Shown in pieces: positions 33,814-43,372 of a stretch of DNA of 64,000 bases. A model generated the notes under the pieces. The model did no database searches and was not told the origin of the DNA. It saw only the letters and a list, made by a program, of their open reading frames with translations. The position numbers were made by a program, and so were the translations under genes. Positions within the stretch are counted from its first letter, which is position 1. Each line of letters opens with the position of its first letter. This DNA is from Secundilactobacillus similis DSM 23365 = JCM 2765 (lineage in GTDB: Bacteria; Bacillota; Bacilli; Lactobacillales; Lactobacillaceae). The DNA lies in the NCBI RefSeq assembly GCF_001311075.1, contig NZ_BBAD01000002.1, forward strand, positions 1 to 64,000, written 5' to 3'.

Positions 33814-35327
33814 ATGCAAGCACCTAACAGTCAACCTAAAAAACGGTTTAAGATGCCGTCCGCGTTTACGATTTTATTTATCATTATCGCTTTGGTTGCC
33901 GTGTTGACCTGGATCATTCCGGCCGGGCAGTACGCGACCGATAAGGCTGGCAATATCATTGCCCATACGTACAAGTCAGTGTCGTCTAATCCTCAAGGTA
34001 TTTGGGACATCTTCATGGCTCCGGTATACGGCATGGTTGGGAACGACCATACGGAAGGCGCCATTTCTATCTCGCTATTTATTCTCGTTATTGGTGGTTT
34101 CTTGGGTGTTGTGAATAAGACTAAGGCTCTGGACGACGGCATCGGTGCCGTGGTTCGTAAATACAAAGGTAAGGAAAAAATGCTGATTCCGATTCTGATG
34201 ATCCTCTTCGCGTTAGGCGGATCAACTTACGGGATGGCAGAAGAAACAATCGCGTTTTACCCACTGTTAATTCCGGTAATGATTGGGGTGGGGTTTGACT
34301 CACTCACAGCCGTTGCCATCATCTTGGTGGGGTCGCAAATTGGGTGTCTGGCGTCAACGGTGAATCCGTTCGCAACGGGGGTGGCATCGCAAACCATGAA
34401 TTTATCCATGGGCGAAGGGCTACTACCACGACTGCTGTTACTGGTGATCGCGTTGGCCGTTGGGATTTGGTACGTTTACCGCTACGCTTCTAAGATTGAA
34501 AAGGATCCAAGTAAGTCCGCTATCTACGAACAACGTCAAGAAGACTTGGATCGGTTCGCAGTGACGGATAACGAGGAAAGCGCTGGCATGACGGGTCGTC
34601 AAAAAGGCGTGTTATGGCTCTTCGGTGGCACCTTTATCCTGATGATCGTTGGGCTGATTCCTTGGAGCACGATCAACGATAAATGGACCTTCTTCGAAAG
34701 TGCAACCAAGTGGCTGACGGGGATTCCCGTACTGGGTAACCTGTTTGGGAGCGACGCAGTACCGTTGGGCGACTGGTATTTCTCAGAAATTACGATGTTG
34801 TTCCTGTTGATGGCAGTAGTGATCATGTTTGTTTATAAGATGAAGGAAACGGAATTCATCAACGCCTTTATGGGCGGGATGGCAGAATTCCTGAGCGTGG
34901 CCATTATCGTAGCGGTTGCTCGTGGGATCCAAGTAGTGATGAACGATGGGCTGATTACCGACACCGTGTTACACTGGGGCGAAATGGGGCTCAAGGGCCT
35001 GTCCGAAAGTGTCTTCATCATCATCACTTACATCTTCTACATTCCAATGTCCTTCTTGATTCCATCGACTTCCGGTTTAGCTTCGGCAACGATGGGTATC
35101 ATTGGGCCAATGGGTAAGTTTGCGGGCGTTGACGGTAGCGTGGTCATCACGGCCTACCAAGCAGCGTCTGGCTGGGTGAACTTGATCACCCCAACTTCCG
35201 GCGTGGTAATGGGCGCTTGGCAATTGCCCACATCGGCATTGGTACTTGGTGGAAGTGGATCGCCAAACTGATGATCTACCTCTTCATTACAAGCTGTATC
35301 TTCCTAGGAGTTCTAGCGATCTTATAG
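33814..35327 (+). CDS. YfcC-family membrane carrier (one-base frameshift near the end)
   Basis: About 12 membrane segments. YfcC/ArcD-like features: ALGGSTYGMAEETIAFYPLLIPVM and VGSQIGCLASTVNPFATGVA in the first half, IPSTSGLASATMGIIGPM and LITPTSGVVMGAWQLA in the second. One base is missing near 35225-35229; restored, the end reads HIGIGTWWKWIAKLMIYL and the protein has 504 residues. Start ATG 33814 behind AAGGAG. Substrate unknown, likely an amino acid or peptide, because the next gene is a dipeptidase. Confidence 0.88.
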
Positions 35328-35414
35328 TTGCGGTATAAAAGAGAATTGAGTACGGTGGGTCGAAGGTTGGTGAAACCCTCGGCCCTTTTGGTGAAAGACA
35401 AAGGAGGACTCGTC

Positions 35415-36754
35415 ATGAAACTTACATCACGAAGCAACATCAAGCAGACGCAGTGAAGGCGTTGGAACGATTGGTTAAGCATCCCTCGTATTTGGCTACC
35501 GCAGCTCCCGGTGCGCCCTTTGGCGTTGGGGTTCGAGCAGCACTAGATGAAATGATGGCATTGTGTGATGAGCTGGGGTTTAAGACTTACACGGATCCGG
35601 ATGGCAACTACGGTTATGCGGAAGTGGGTGAAGGTGATGACATCTTTGGCATCCTGGGCCACGTTGACGTGGTGCCCGCCGGTGATGCGGCTGATTGGGC
35701 GACTGATCCGTATCAAGCGGTGATTAAAGACGGTGTAATCCACGGCCGGGGTGTTCAAGATGATAAGGGGCCGTCAGTGGCGGCACTGTTTGCGGTGAAG
35801 GCGTTGATGGACGCTGGTGTGACGTTCAAGGAACGGGTACGGTTTATTTTCGGCACGGATGAGGAAAATCTATGGCGGGGTATCGCGGTTTACACCGAAA
35901 AGGAAGCGCAAATCACCCATGGTATCGCGCCAGATTCGGAATTTCCGGTAACTTACGCGGAAAAAGGGCTACAGCAAGCTTACCTGATTGGCCCGGGGAC
36001 GAGCGACTTCAGTCTTGATCTGGACCAGCCATTTAACGCGGTGCCTGCGAAAGCGGCGTATGATGGACCGAAGTTAGCGGAAGTGACGCAAGCACTGGAT
36101 GACTTCGGGTTTGCGTACGAGACGACTGATACTGGTATCGTGGTGACAGGAAAGGCGATTCATGCCATGTTGGCGCCGGAAGGGACTAACGCTGTGTTGC
36201 GGTTAGCGATGGCGTTGGACAAGGTATTTCCGGATGGGCCACTTAGTTTGATTGGGCAGTGTGTTAAGGAAGACGCAACGGGCGCCAACCTGTTGGGCGA
36301 CATTTCGGATGAGGCCTCGGGGCATTTGACGATCAACCTCTCTGGCATCAAGGTTACGCCGGAAGAGACCCGGATCCAACTGGATATGCGAGTACCAGTA
36401 ACGGTGAACCACAAGGCGCTGTTGACGCAATTACAAGAGGCGGTTGGCAAATACGGTCTACGCTACGAAGATTTCGACTACCTCGCACCGCTCTACGTAC
36501 CACGGGATAGCGCGTTGGTTGAAACCTTGATGGGTGTCTACCAAGATGTGACTGGTGACCAGACACCGCCACAAGTATCAGGGGGTGCCACTTATGCGCG
36601 GACGATGCACCAATGTGTGGCCTTTGGCGCGATGTTGCCGGGGGTGCCGGATTATATGCATCAGGTGGATGAGCAGTGGGAATTGGCGAAGATGTATGAG
36701 GCGATGACGATTTATGCGGAGGCGGTGGCTAGGATTGTTGGAAATGTGGAGTGA
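35415..36754 (+). CDS. M20 family dipeptidase, PepV-like (frameshift at the start codon)
   Basis: Dinuclear zinc peptidase: ILGHVDVVPAGD, HGRGVQDDKGP, FGTDEENLWRGI (PepV has DEE-tWK here) and APDSEFPVTYAEKG. Directly after the ATG at 35415 one base is missing (35415-35418); with it the start reads METYITKQHQADAVKALERL, giving 446 residues. AAAGGAGGA site. It lies 87 bases after the carrier and in the same direction, suggesting uptake and cleavage of a dipeptide. Confidence 0.88.
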
Positions 36755-36925
36755 TGACGGTTCGCAAATGTTGAGATTGGTAAGTATTGAACGGACTGCT
36801 TAACTCGACATTAATTAAGTAGCTTATTCAATTTCGAGACTGTTATCTAGCTTAAACGCCAAATAGGCTCTCAGCTACGCCGGGTCGTGGTCCAAAAAGC
36901 AGGTCCCGTCCATATAAGCAGCGTA

Positions 36926-36962
36926 AAAAAGGTACGACCAAAAAACGGCCGTACCTTTTTTG
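36926..36962 (+). terminator. Terminator of the carrier/dipeptidase unit
   Basis: AAAAAAGGTACG ... CGTACCTTTTTT. It also lies in the right place to end the minus-strand nnr gene. Confidence 0.85.
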
Positions 36963-37003
36963 CGTTACTTATATTCTGAGACCTAACCGAGTTTTAGTTC
37001 ACT

Positions 37004-37644
37004 CTAATCCGGAAACACATCATTTAAGTAAACACCAATATCTTCAACAAATAACTTCCCAGTATATTGTTCTCCACTCGACGTCACAAACCCTTGCTTG
37101 GCATACGCAAAGGTGCTAGTGGCTGTTGCCTTAACGGTGGCGCCCTGAGGCTCACCCGTATCAGCGTTAAGCCGGATGGGACGTCAACGCTTAAAATTGG
37201 CGTGCCAGTCGCGTTCATGGCGTTGATCCAATCGGCGAATTTGCCGGTGACGGTCCGGTCTAAGCCGATCCCGAAGATGGCGTCGACAATCGTTGTGTAG
37301 CCGTCCATCGCGGTAGTGGCTGGCACAACCGGAATGTGATAGTAGGTCAGGGCGTGAAGTTGCTGGCCGGTTTCAGTAGAGGTTCGGTTGGCATCACCCG
37401 TTAACATCACGGTGACGGGCACGTGGCGGGCGTGCAATAGTCGGGCGATAGCAAGGCCATCACCACCATTGTTGCCGGTACCAGCGACAACGAGCACGTG
37501 GGTTAAATCAAAGTCGCCGTCTAAGAGACGTTGAGTTGCACCAAGCGCAGCGCGTTCCATGAGCACCATTGATGGGATGCCAATCGTTTGAATGGTATGT
37601 TGATCAGCTTCGCGAGCTTCAGCAATCGTAACGGTTTTTGACAT
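37004..37644 (-). CDS. nnr: NAD(P)HX epimerase (one-base frameshift)
   Basis: YjeF N-terminal domain, which epimerises hydrated NAD(P)H. Seen: SMVLMERAALG, VVAGTGNNGGDGLAIARLL, VDAIFGIGLDRTVTG and SVDVPSGL. One base is missing near 37166-37171; with it the chain continues NADTGEPQGATVKATATSTF and ends in a TAG at 37004, 213 residues. This is the epimerase domain only; the ADP-dependent dehydratase must be elsewhere. ATG 37644 behind AAGGAAG. Confidence 0.9.
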
Positions 37645-37767
37645 ATTGAACACTTCCTTATCTTAATCGTTATCTGAATCGTAGTGCAGAAGTTGGTGGG
37701 TGTCAAAGAAAGGGAGTGTTGCCAAAATTATGGGTGACAGAAAATGCCGTGTTTTAGCGATGTTGCT

Positions 37768-38076
37768 GTCGTTTGTGTCCAGCGTAAGGGTTGGGTGTGA
37801 TTTGGGTGCAGGCTGTTTGTCGTCGCTTCGCTCGCCGAAGCCGCATTTAAAAGTGCTCGTTCAGACTACAAAATTCGGCGCCACTTAAACTGTTATTTCC
37901 AGGGTTCCTGAAGATGTAGGAACTTGTCAACCACGCGCTTTCTGGCCACCACGCCGAATGGTGCTGCGCGAGACTGAGAGCTGCATGCAAGGCAACATCG
38001 GTAAACCCGCCAGACCCGGCGCCTTCACCGATGTTGCCTTGCACACTGCTCTCAACCCGTCTCGCTCCGCACACTA
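37768..38076. repeat. Extragenic repeat family, copy 7
   Basis: Left end GTCGTTTGTGTCCAGCGTAAG; the right end stops at CCGCACACT, so the right terminal repeat is missing. Variable stem GCAAGGCAACATCGGT (37987-38002) with ACCGATGTTGCCTTGC (38027-38042). Confidence 0.8.
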
Positions 38077-38079
38077 AAC

Positions 38080-38116
38080 AAAAAAGCCCCGGAGAATACA
38101 CTCCAGAGCTTTCTTA
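38080..38116 (-). terminator. Terminator of the MarR gene
   Basis: On the minus strand AAAGC-C-GGAG pairs with CTCC-G-GCTTT, followed by TTTT. Confidence 0.8.
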
Positions 38117-38121
38117 ACGCA

Positions 38122-38623
38122 TTAAAGATCTTTTTTCATACCCTGTGACGAAATGCGATCATTTCTCAACGGGGTTTGGTGCCGGTCAGACAACACAACC
38201 TTCGAAATATCGAAGAGTTCATCGCCCAATTGGTTGATGTTGACGCCGTTTAAGTCTGATTCAAAGGAGTGCCACCAGTCGTTGAACTGCTTGAGACCGT
38301 AGTCCAAGAGCTTTTCACCCTCGGAAGTCAGCGTCAGTTCCTTGACCCGCTTATCACGTGCGGAACTCTCCTTGTTGATCAATTGTAGCTTGGTGAGATG
38401 CTTGACCATGCGCGTCATGAGCTTCATCAACTGCTAACGTGGTTGCTGCTTGCCGTTGACTGATAGGGTGGCTTTCCATGATCAACACCATCAGATACAT
38501 TTCGGTAATGTTTACGGGAAGGTCGTCCTTCAATAACAACTGATTCATGTCCCGTTGTAATTGCCGGTGCAGGATGGCGTTGTAGGTTGCTAACGTCAGA
38601 TAGTCATTTGCTGGTTGTTCCAT
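38122..38623 (-). CDS. MarR-family regulator (one-base insertion)
   Basis: 166 residues after removing one extra base near 38417-38422, which joins QRQAATTLAVDEA to MTRMVKHLTKLQLINKESSARDKRVKELTLTSEG. These are the recognition helix and wing of the MarR fold, with the conserved DKR of the wing. N- and C-terminal helices form the dimer part. Target genes are unknown; the closest same-strand gene is thrC. Confidence 0.87.
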
Positions 38624-38699
38624 AAAACTTCACCTCGATCGCCCTAAGATAGTTGACAATTAAAGTATAATCGGTTTTCGGGCGTTTGAATACCTTTAG

Positions 38700-40195
38700 T
38701 TAGTCAATTTTTAGGATTTTTGCAATGGCGGCGGGCATTTCGGCCGGCTGTACCGTCATATCGTGGCGAACAGGGGCGTCAAATAGCGTCGTGATTGCCT
38801 TTGGTAATGGTACGTTAATCAGGCCTTGCAGTTTTTGAACGGCGTCGAGACCGTCAACGTCTTCGTTGTGGTCTTCAATGGCCGTCAACACGGCGTTCGG
38901 GAACTTGTATGGGCTGGCGGTTGAAACAATTACCATTGGATGGGCATCGCCGGTCTTTTGCCGGTAACCGTCAGCAACGGCTTTCGCAATCGCCGTGTGA
39001 GGGTCGATAGCGAACTTGGTCTCGTCAAATACCGTGGCGATGGCCTGCTTATCATCATCACCAGAAGCAAATCCTGCTGAGAAGGTTGCGCCTAATTGCG
39101 ATAAAATCTCAGGGGTCACTTGGTAGCTACCGTTGGCTTCTAGGTCGTGCATGTAAGCAGCTGTTTGGTCGGCGTTGTCGCCCGTGGCGTGGAAGATGAG
39201 CCGTTCCAAGTTGCTGGAGACCAGAATGTCCATCGATGGGGACGTGGTGGTGAAGAATGGCCGTTGCCGGTCGTATTTGCCAGTTGCGAAGAAGTCCGTT
39301 AAGACGTTGTTTTGGTTTGAGGCACAGATCAAGCGGTTGACGGGGAGGCCCAGTTGCTTAGAGTAGTAACCGGCAAGGATATCACCGAAGTTCCCGGTTG
39401 GCACACTGAAGTTGATGGTGTCGCCGTTCTTGATGGCACCTTGCTTGATCAGTTGACCGTAAGCGTAGAAGTAGTAGCCACTTGTGGTACGAGACGGCCA
39501 ATGTTGATCGAATTAGCGGATGAGAACTGGTAGTCGTGGTCCGCCAGCTGTTGCATGAAGGCCTTGTCGTTGAAAATTTCCTTCACGTTGGTTTGGGCTT
39601 GGTCGAAGTTACCGTTGATGGCAACCACGTAGGTGTTTTCACCAACCTGAGTGATCATTTGTTGCTTCTGGATGGCACTAACGCCGTCGTTAGGATAGAA
39701 GACGATGATCTTAGTGCCTTCAACATCGGCAAAACCCGCCATGGCCGCTTTCCCAGTATCACCAGAGGTCGCAGTGAGAATCACGATTTCCTTGTTGAAG
39801 TTGTTCTTCTTAGCTGCCGTCGTCATCAAGTGTGGCAGAATCGAAAGCGCCAAGTCCTTGAAGGCGATGGTTGAGCCGTGGAACAGCTCCAGGTAGAAGT
39901 CGTCACCGTGGTGGCTAACGGGGGCAATTTGAGGATCATCGAATTTGTCATCATAGGCGGCGTTCACGCAAGCGCGGAGTTCGTCGTCTGTATAGTCGGT
40001 TAAAAATGCTTTGAGGACCTTGAAGGCCACGTCTTGGTAGCTCAAGTTTGGCAGTTGCGCCAAATCAAGGTCAAGTTGAGGGGCTTCGGTCGGTACGTAC
40101 AGGCCGCCGTCTGGGCTCAGCCCCTGTAAGATTGCTTGAGATGCAGTGAGGGCGTTATCTTTAGCGCCGCGAGTACTCCGGTATAAGAGTGTCAT
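38700..40195 (-). CDS. thrC: Threonine synthase (one-base frameshift)
   Basis: Makes threonine from O-phosphohomoserine with PLP. Seen: STRG near the start, the PLP lysine in LFHGSTIAFKDLALS, TATSGDTGKAA, SINIGRLVPQ, and after one missing base (39476-39481) VYYFYAYGQLIKQG and VPTGNFGDILAGYY, the phosphate-binding loop. Restored length 498, typical of the long thrC type. AAGGAGG site. hom and thrB are not in the window. Confidence 0.93.
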
Positions 40196-40399
40196 GTTAT
40201 CCTCCTTGGTGGGTGGTCATCAGTTATTGTAACTAGTTTAACTGATTTGATGAGGATTTGCAGTGAAGTTTCTAATTTTTCTGGGAAATTGTTGTGAGAT
40301 TGGTCAGTTTTGGGTCGAAATCTGGAAATGCAAAGGTCTTGGCCGCCGTTTTCATCACCAACCGTGCTAAAATGGAAAGAAACGAAACGAGGGATTCAA

Positions 40400-40726
40400 T
40401 TGGAAATCGACGTACCAGCAACCATGGCAGAAGTAGAACAAGCCGTCGCCGACCGCCAAGCCGCGGGCGAAACCGTTACGGTGGATGACGTGATCAAGCA
40501 AACCGTTAAGGACTCGTTGCAGGCCTACCTGGACTATTCTGAAGAGGGCCATTACGATAGCGCAAAGTGGCAAGATGCTGATTTAGCAGTATTTGACGTC
40601 ACCAACGACCCCATTGCAACGGTTAAGCCGCAAGGGGAGAGCTTCGTAGCCGACTTCAAACAAAGCCCCGATGCGCTGTTCTTCTACCTCCAAGACGAAG
40701 CAATGAAGATCGCCGGCGTACGCTAA
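40400..40726 (+). CDS. Hypothetical acidic protein
   Basis: 108 residues if the TTG at 40400 is used; it follows CGAGGGATTCAA. The frame is open upstream to 40310 but without a site. Strongly acidic (LEIDVPATMAEVEQAVADR ... SEEGHYDSAKWQDADLAVFD). I recognise no family. Lies just before the tRNA gene, same strand. Confidence 0.6.
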   Translation: MEIDVPATMAEVEQAVADRQAAGETVTVDDVIKQTVKDSLQAYLDYSEEGHYDSAKWQDADLAVFDVTNDPIATVKPQGESFVADFKQSPDALFFYLQDEAMKIAGVR

Positions 40727-40770
40727 ATACTTGTTTTCATACAATATTCCGCTTATTATGGGGATGTTGG

Positions 40771-40842
40771 GCGCCCTTAGTGTAATGGATAGCACGTGAG
40801 ATTTCGGTCCTTACGATCTCGGTTCGATTCCGAGGGGGCGCA
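40771..40842 (+). tRNA. tRNA-Arg (anticodon UCG)
   Basis: 72 bases fold as a cloverleaf: acceptor GCGCCCT with GGGGCGC, D arm, anticodon loop TTTCGGT giving TCG, T arm CTCGG-TTCGATT-CCGAG, discriminator A, no encoded CCA. The last pair of the anticodon stem is A-C rather than A-U, so either a natural mismatch or a base error. Confidence 0.88.
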
Positions 40843-40854
40843 TTTAGATAGTGG

Positions 40855-40890
40855 TAAAAGCCTCTGCAGGTGGTCTGCGGAGGCTTTTTT
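40855..40890 (+). terminator. Terminator after tRNA-Arg
   Basis: AAAGCCTC-GCAG ... CTGCGGAGGCTTT followed by T residues, 12 bases after the tRNA. Confidence 0.9.
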
Positions 40891-41078
40891 GAATACTTAG
40901 CAGATTTCAAAATAGCATACAATGTTCTTCTCTTCCACATGTATTAGGTGGCACCGACATTTTCTAAACTTTGCCCGAACTCATAAATGGCATAGACCAT
41001 AATAATGATACATGATAAAATCAAGGATGTAGGAAAGTTAGTGACGGTTGGCGATCCCAAACAAAGGAGTTGGTGTTT

Positions 41079-41316
41079 ATGAAACATCGTGGCACTTGTT
41101 TTTATCCCGATGGCAAGGAACGTCTTGGTGGCAGCCATCATTTGGTTGTTTTTTGTACTCATTCCATTTTTGATTGGTCTGAGACGCGCAACTCATCATT
41201 TGAGATTGTGGGTCATCGAACTGATTGGACTGACGATTGTAGTGCAAATATTAGCGATAATCATCAAAAAGACCGCACATAAACTTTTGGCGAAGTTTGC
41301 GGTCTTTTTTGACTAA
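41079..41316 (+). CDS. Small membrane protein (probable one-base insertion)
   Basis: AAAGGAG precedes ATG 41079. Reading that frame on gives a polar 67-residue chain with no membrane character; shifting by one base at 41086-41090 gives MKHVALVFIPMARN and then a clear helix pair (LVAAIIWLFFVLIPFLIGL and LWVIELIGLTIVVQILAIII), 78 residues. I prefer the membrane version. Its last residues overlap the terminator stem, so the true end may be a little earlier. Confidence 0.5.
41265..41312 (+). terminator. Terminator
   Basis: AAAAAGACCGCA ... TGCGGTCTTTTTT overlapping the end of the small membrane protein gene. Confidence 0.85.
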
Positions 41317-41458
41317 ATAATCAAGCCAGCCGTCATTAACGGCACTACGGCGGGTGGTGTTACAGCACCACTTGCTTACATAAGTAGTTTAGCATTTAGA
41401 ACATGACATCGTCAACTAAAGCAAGATGTGAATTTGATTAATATAAAGGTGGCATTAC

Positions 41459-41650
41459 ATGGTATTTAATTTAGATTTATTAATGCAGGTAGATCAGCTA
41501 ACCCACGGACTAGTCGCGGGCTTTTGGGTGCTGTTAGTAGTTGATGCAATCTTGGTTGGGTTGATCATCGTCACTCGGATGTTAACTTGGGGAATTATGC
41601 TGTTGGCTTGGCTAATTGAGCGTCACGATGACCGACGGATGAAAGAGTAG
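41459..41650 (+). CDS. Small membrane protein
   Basis: 63 residues from ATG 41459 with an AAAGGTGG site. One long or two short membrane segments (FWVLLVVDAILVGLIIV, WGIMLLAWLI) and a charged end ERHDDRRMKE. A terminator follows. No family recognised. Confidence 0.7.
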   Translation: MVFNLDLLMQVDQLTHGLVAGFWVLLVVDAILVGLIIVTRMLTWGIMLLAWLIERHDDRRMKE

Positions 41651-41679
41651 CGCTGAACGGCGGTATTAACCAGATAGCG

Positions 41680-41723
41680 GAAAAGCCCACTAACCTATGA
41701 TTGGTAGTTAGCGGGCTTTTTCG
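41680..41723 (+). terminator. Terminator
   Basis: AAAAGCCCACTAAC ... AGTTAGCGGGCTTTTT, 30 bases after the small membrane protein gene. Confidence 0.88.
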
Positions 41724-41926
41724 GATTATCTCGGTATCAAACAGCGCTAACCCTCAGTCGAACTGATGCAGTAAGCGCCTCAACAGCCGTCACCGGAAAA
41801 ATCTAATTTTCTCATTTAATTGCCATTAATTGTGTTATACTGTTCACATACCCAGTAAAATAAACAAAGGGTGTCACACATAATAAAGTTCATAGCAGTT
41901 CACTACATAACTAAGGGGTGTTTCAT

Positions 41927-43123
41927 ATGACCTACAAATTTTCAAAGCGCGTTCCACAATCCGACACTGATGCTGTTGGCGATATCTTAAAAGTTGCTGG
42001 TGATCCAAAAGTCATGTCGTTTGCGGGTGGCTTGCCTGCACCAGAATTGTTCCCAGTTGAACAAGTTAAGAAAGCGGCCGACAAGGTCTTAGATGAAAAG
42101 GGCCAATCAGCGTTGCAGTACGGTTCTTCACAAGGCGTGCCAGAATTACGGGACGTGATTTTAAAGCGGCTTAAGGTTGAAGGCATCGATACCGATACGG
42201 ACCACGTGATGGTCGCAACCGGGTCACAACAGTCGATTGACTTAACGGGGAAGATGTTCATCGATGAGGGTAGTACCGTTATCGTTGAAGATCCGACCTA
42301 CCTGACCGCGATTGACGTGTTCCGTTCATACGGTGCGCGGTTCGTTGGCGTCGACATGGACGAAGATGGGATGCGGATGGATTCGCTGGAAGAAGCCCTC
42401 AAGGCCAACCCAGATACCCGCCTCATCTACACGGTGCCAACGTTCCAAAACCCAACCGGCCGGACAATGACCTTGGCACGGCGGAAGAAGTTAGTTGAAT
42501 TAGCCGAAAAATACGACGTCATGATCCTCGAAGACAACCCATACGGCGCCATTCGTTGGGAAGGTGAAAACTTACCAGCCCTGAAGTCCCTCGACAAGAG
42601 TAACCACGTCATCTACATGGGCACGATGTCGAAAATCTTCGCACCTGGCTTACGGTTAGGCTGGGTCGTTGCTGACCCCAAGTTGATCAAGAAGTACACG
42701 ATGATGAAGCAGTCCGCCGACTTACATACGGACAGTTTCGCCCAGTACGTTGCCGCGGAGTATTTTGCCGAAAACGACATCAACGAACACATCGCCGCCA
42801 TCACTGCACTCTACCACAAGCGTGAACAGATCATGGTGAACGCCGTTGATAAATATTTCCCAGAAGGCGTCACCCACAGTAATCCTGAAGGTGGCATGTT
42901 CCTCTGGGTCATGGTTCCCGGCGTTGAGGACTCACAAAAGTTGTTTGACGCAGCCCTCAAACGCAACGTGGCTATCGTGCCTGGTGATCCATTCTTCGGT
43001 AACCAAACGATTCCCGGGACGTTCAGAATGAACTACTCGAACACGCCGGAAGATAAGATTGAAGATGGCGTAAAGCGCTTGGCTGAAGCCATTGAGGAAG
43101 TTATGGCGGATGGTGAGAAGTAA
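41927..43123 (+). CDS. Class I PLP aminotransferase (aromatic / 2-aminoadipate type)
   Basis: 398 residues. Seen: FAGGLPAPELFP, LQYGSSQGVPELRD, TGSQQSIDL, VEDPTYLTAIDVF, TFQNPTGRTM, LEDNPYGAIRW, the PLP lysine in YMGTMSKIFAPGLRLGWV, and FRMNYSNTP with the substrate Arg. This pattern belongs to the subgroup of 2-aminoadipate and aromatic aminotransferases. ATG 41927 behind AAGGGG, with an extended -10 TGTTATACT about 90 bases upstream. Intact. In this window it is a natural candidate for the last step of phenylalanine or tyrosine metabolism. Confidence 0.92.
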   Translation: MTYKFSKRVPQSDTDAVGDILKVAGDPKVMSFAGGLPAPELFPVEQVKKAADKVLDEKGQSALQYGSSQGVPELRDVILKRLKVEGIDTDTDHVMVATGSQQSIDLTGKMFIDEGSTVIVEDPTYLTAIDVFRSYGARFVGVDMDEDGMRMDSLEEALKANPDTRLIYTVPTFQNPTGRTMTLARRKKLVELAEKYDVMILEDNPYGAIRWEGENLPALKSLDKSNHVIYMGTMSKIFAPGLRLGWVVADPKLIKKYTMMKQSADLHTDSFAQYVAAEYFAENDINEHIAAITALYHKREQIMVNAVDKYFPEGVTHSNPEGGMFLWVMVPGVEDSQKLFDAALKRNVAIVPGDPFFGNQTIPGTFRMNYSNTPEDKIEDGVKRLAEAIEEVMADGEK

Positions 43124-43153
43124 CTGTTAGTTTTAAGAATTAGTTGAATAATG

Positions 43154-43203
43154 CGAAAAGGTCTCGTAAGTTCTCAGATTGAGGGCCTTGCGAGACTTTT
43201 TTT
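43154..43203 (+). terminator. Terminator of the aminotransferase gene
   Basis: AAGGTCTCG-AAG ... C-TTGCGAGACTTTTTTT, 30 bases after the stop. Confidence 0.85.
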
Positions 43204-43297
43204 GATCACTAGATTCAAGTAATTTCACTATAATAGAAAAGTTCTAAAAACGGTTAATCAATTGATTAGAGTTGTGATATTATTAATTTGTAAACGG

Positions 43298-43344
43298 ATC
43301 GATTTAGTCAGCCACCTGGAGAATGGCTGACGGTTAGAATCGAT
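43298..43344 (+). promoter_or_regulatory. Leader hairpin before the surface protein gene
   Basis: ATCGATT (43298-43304) pairs with AATCGAT (43338-43344), and inside GTCAGCCA (43307-43314) pairs with TGGCTGAC (43324-43331). It ends 29 bases before the ATG and 12 before the ribosome binding site. No T run follows; a 5' mRNA-stabilising stem is likely. Confidence 0.55.
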
Positions 43345-43372
43345 GCGGTCACCTTTGGAGGGGGATTTTATT

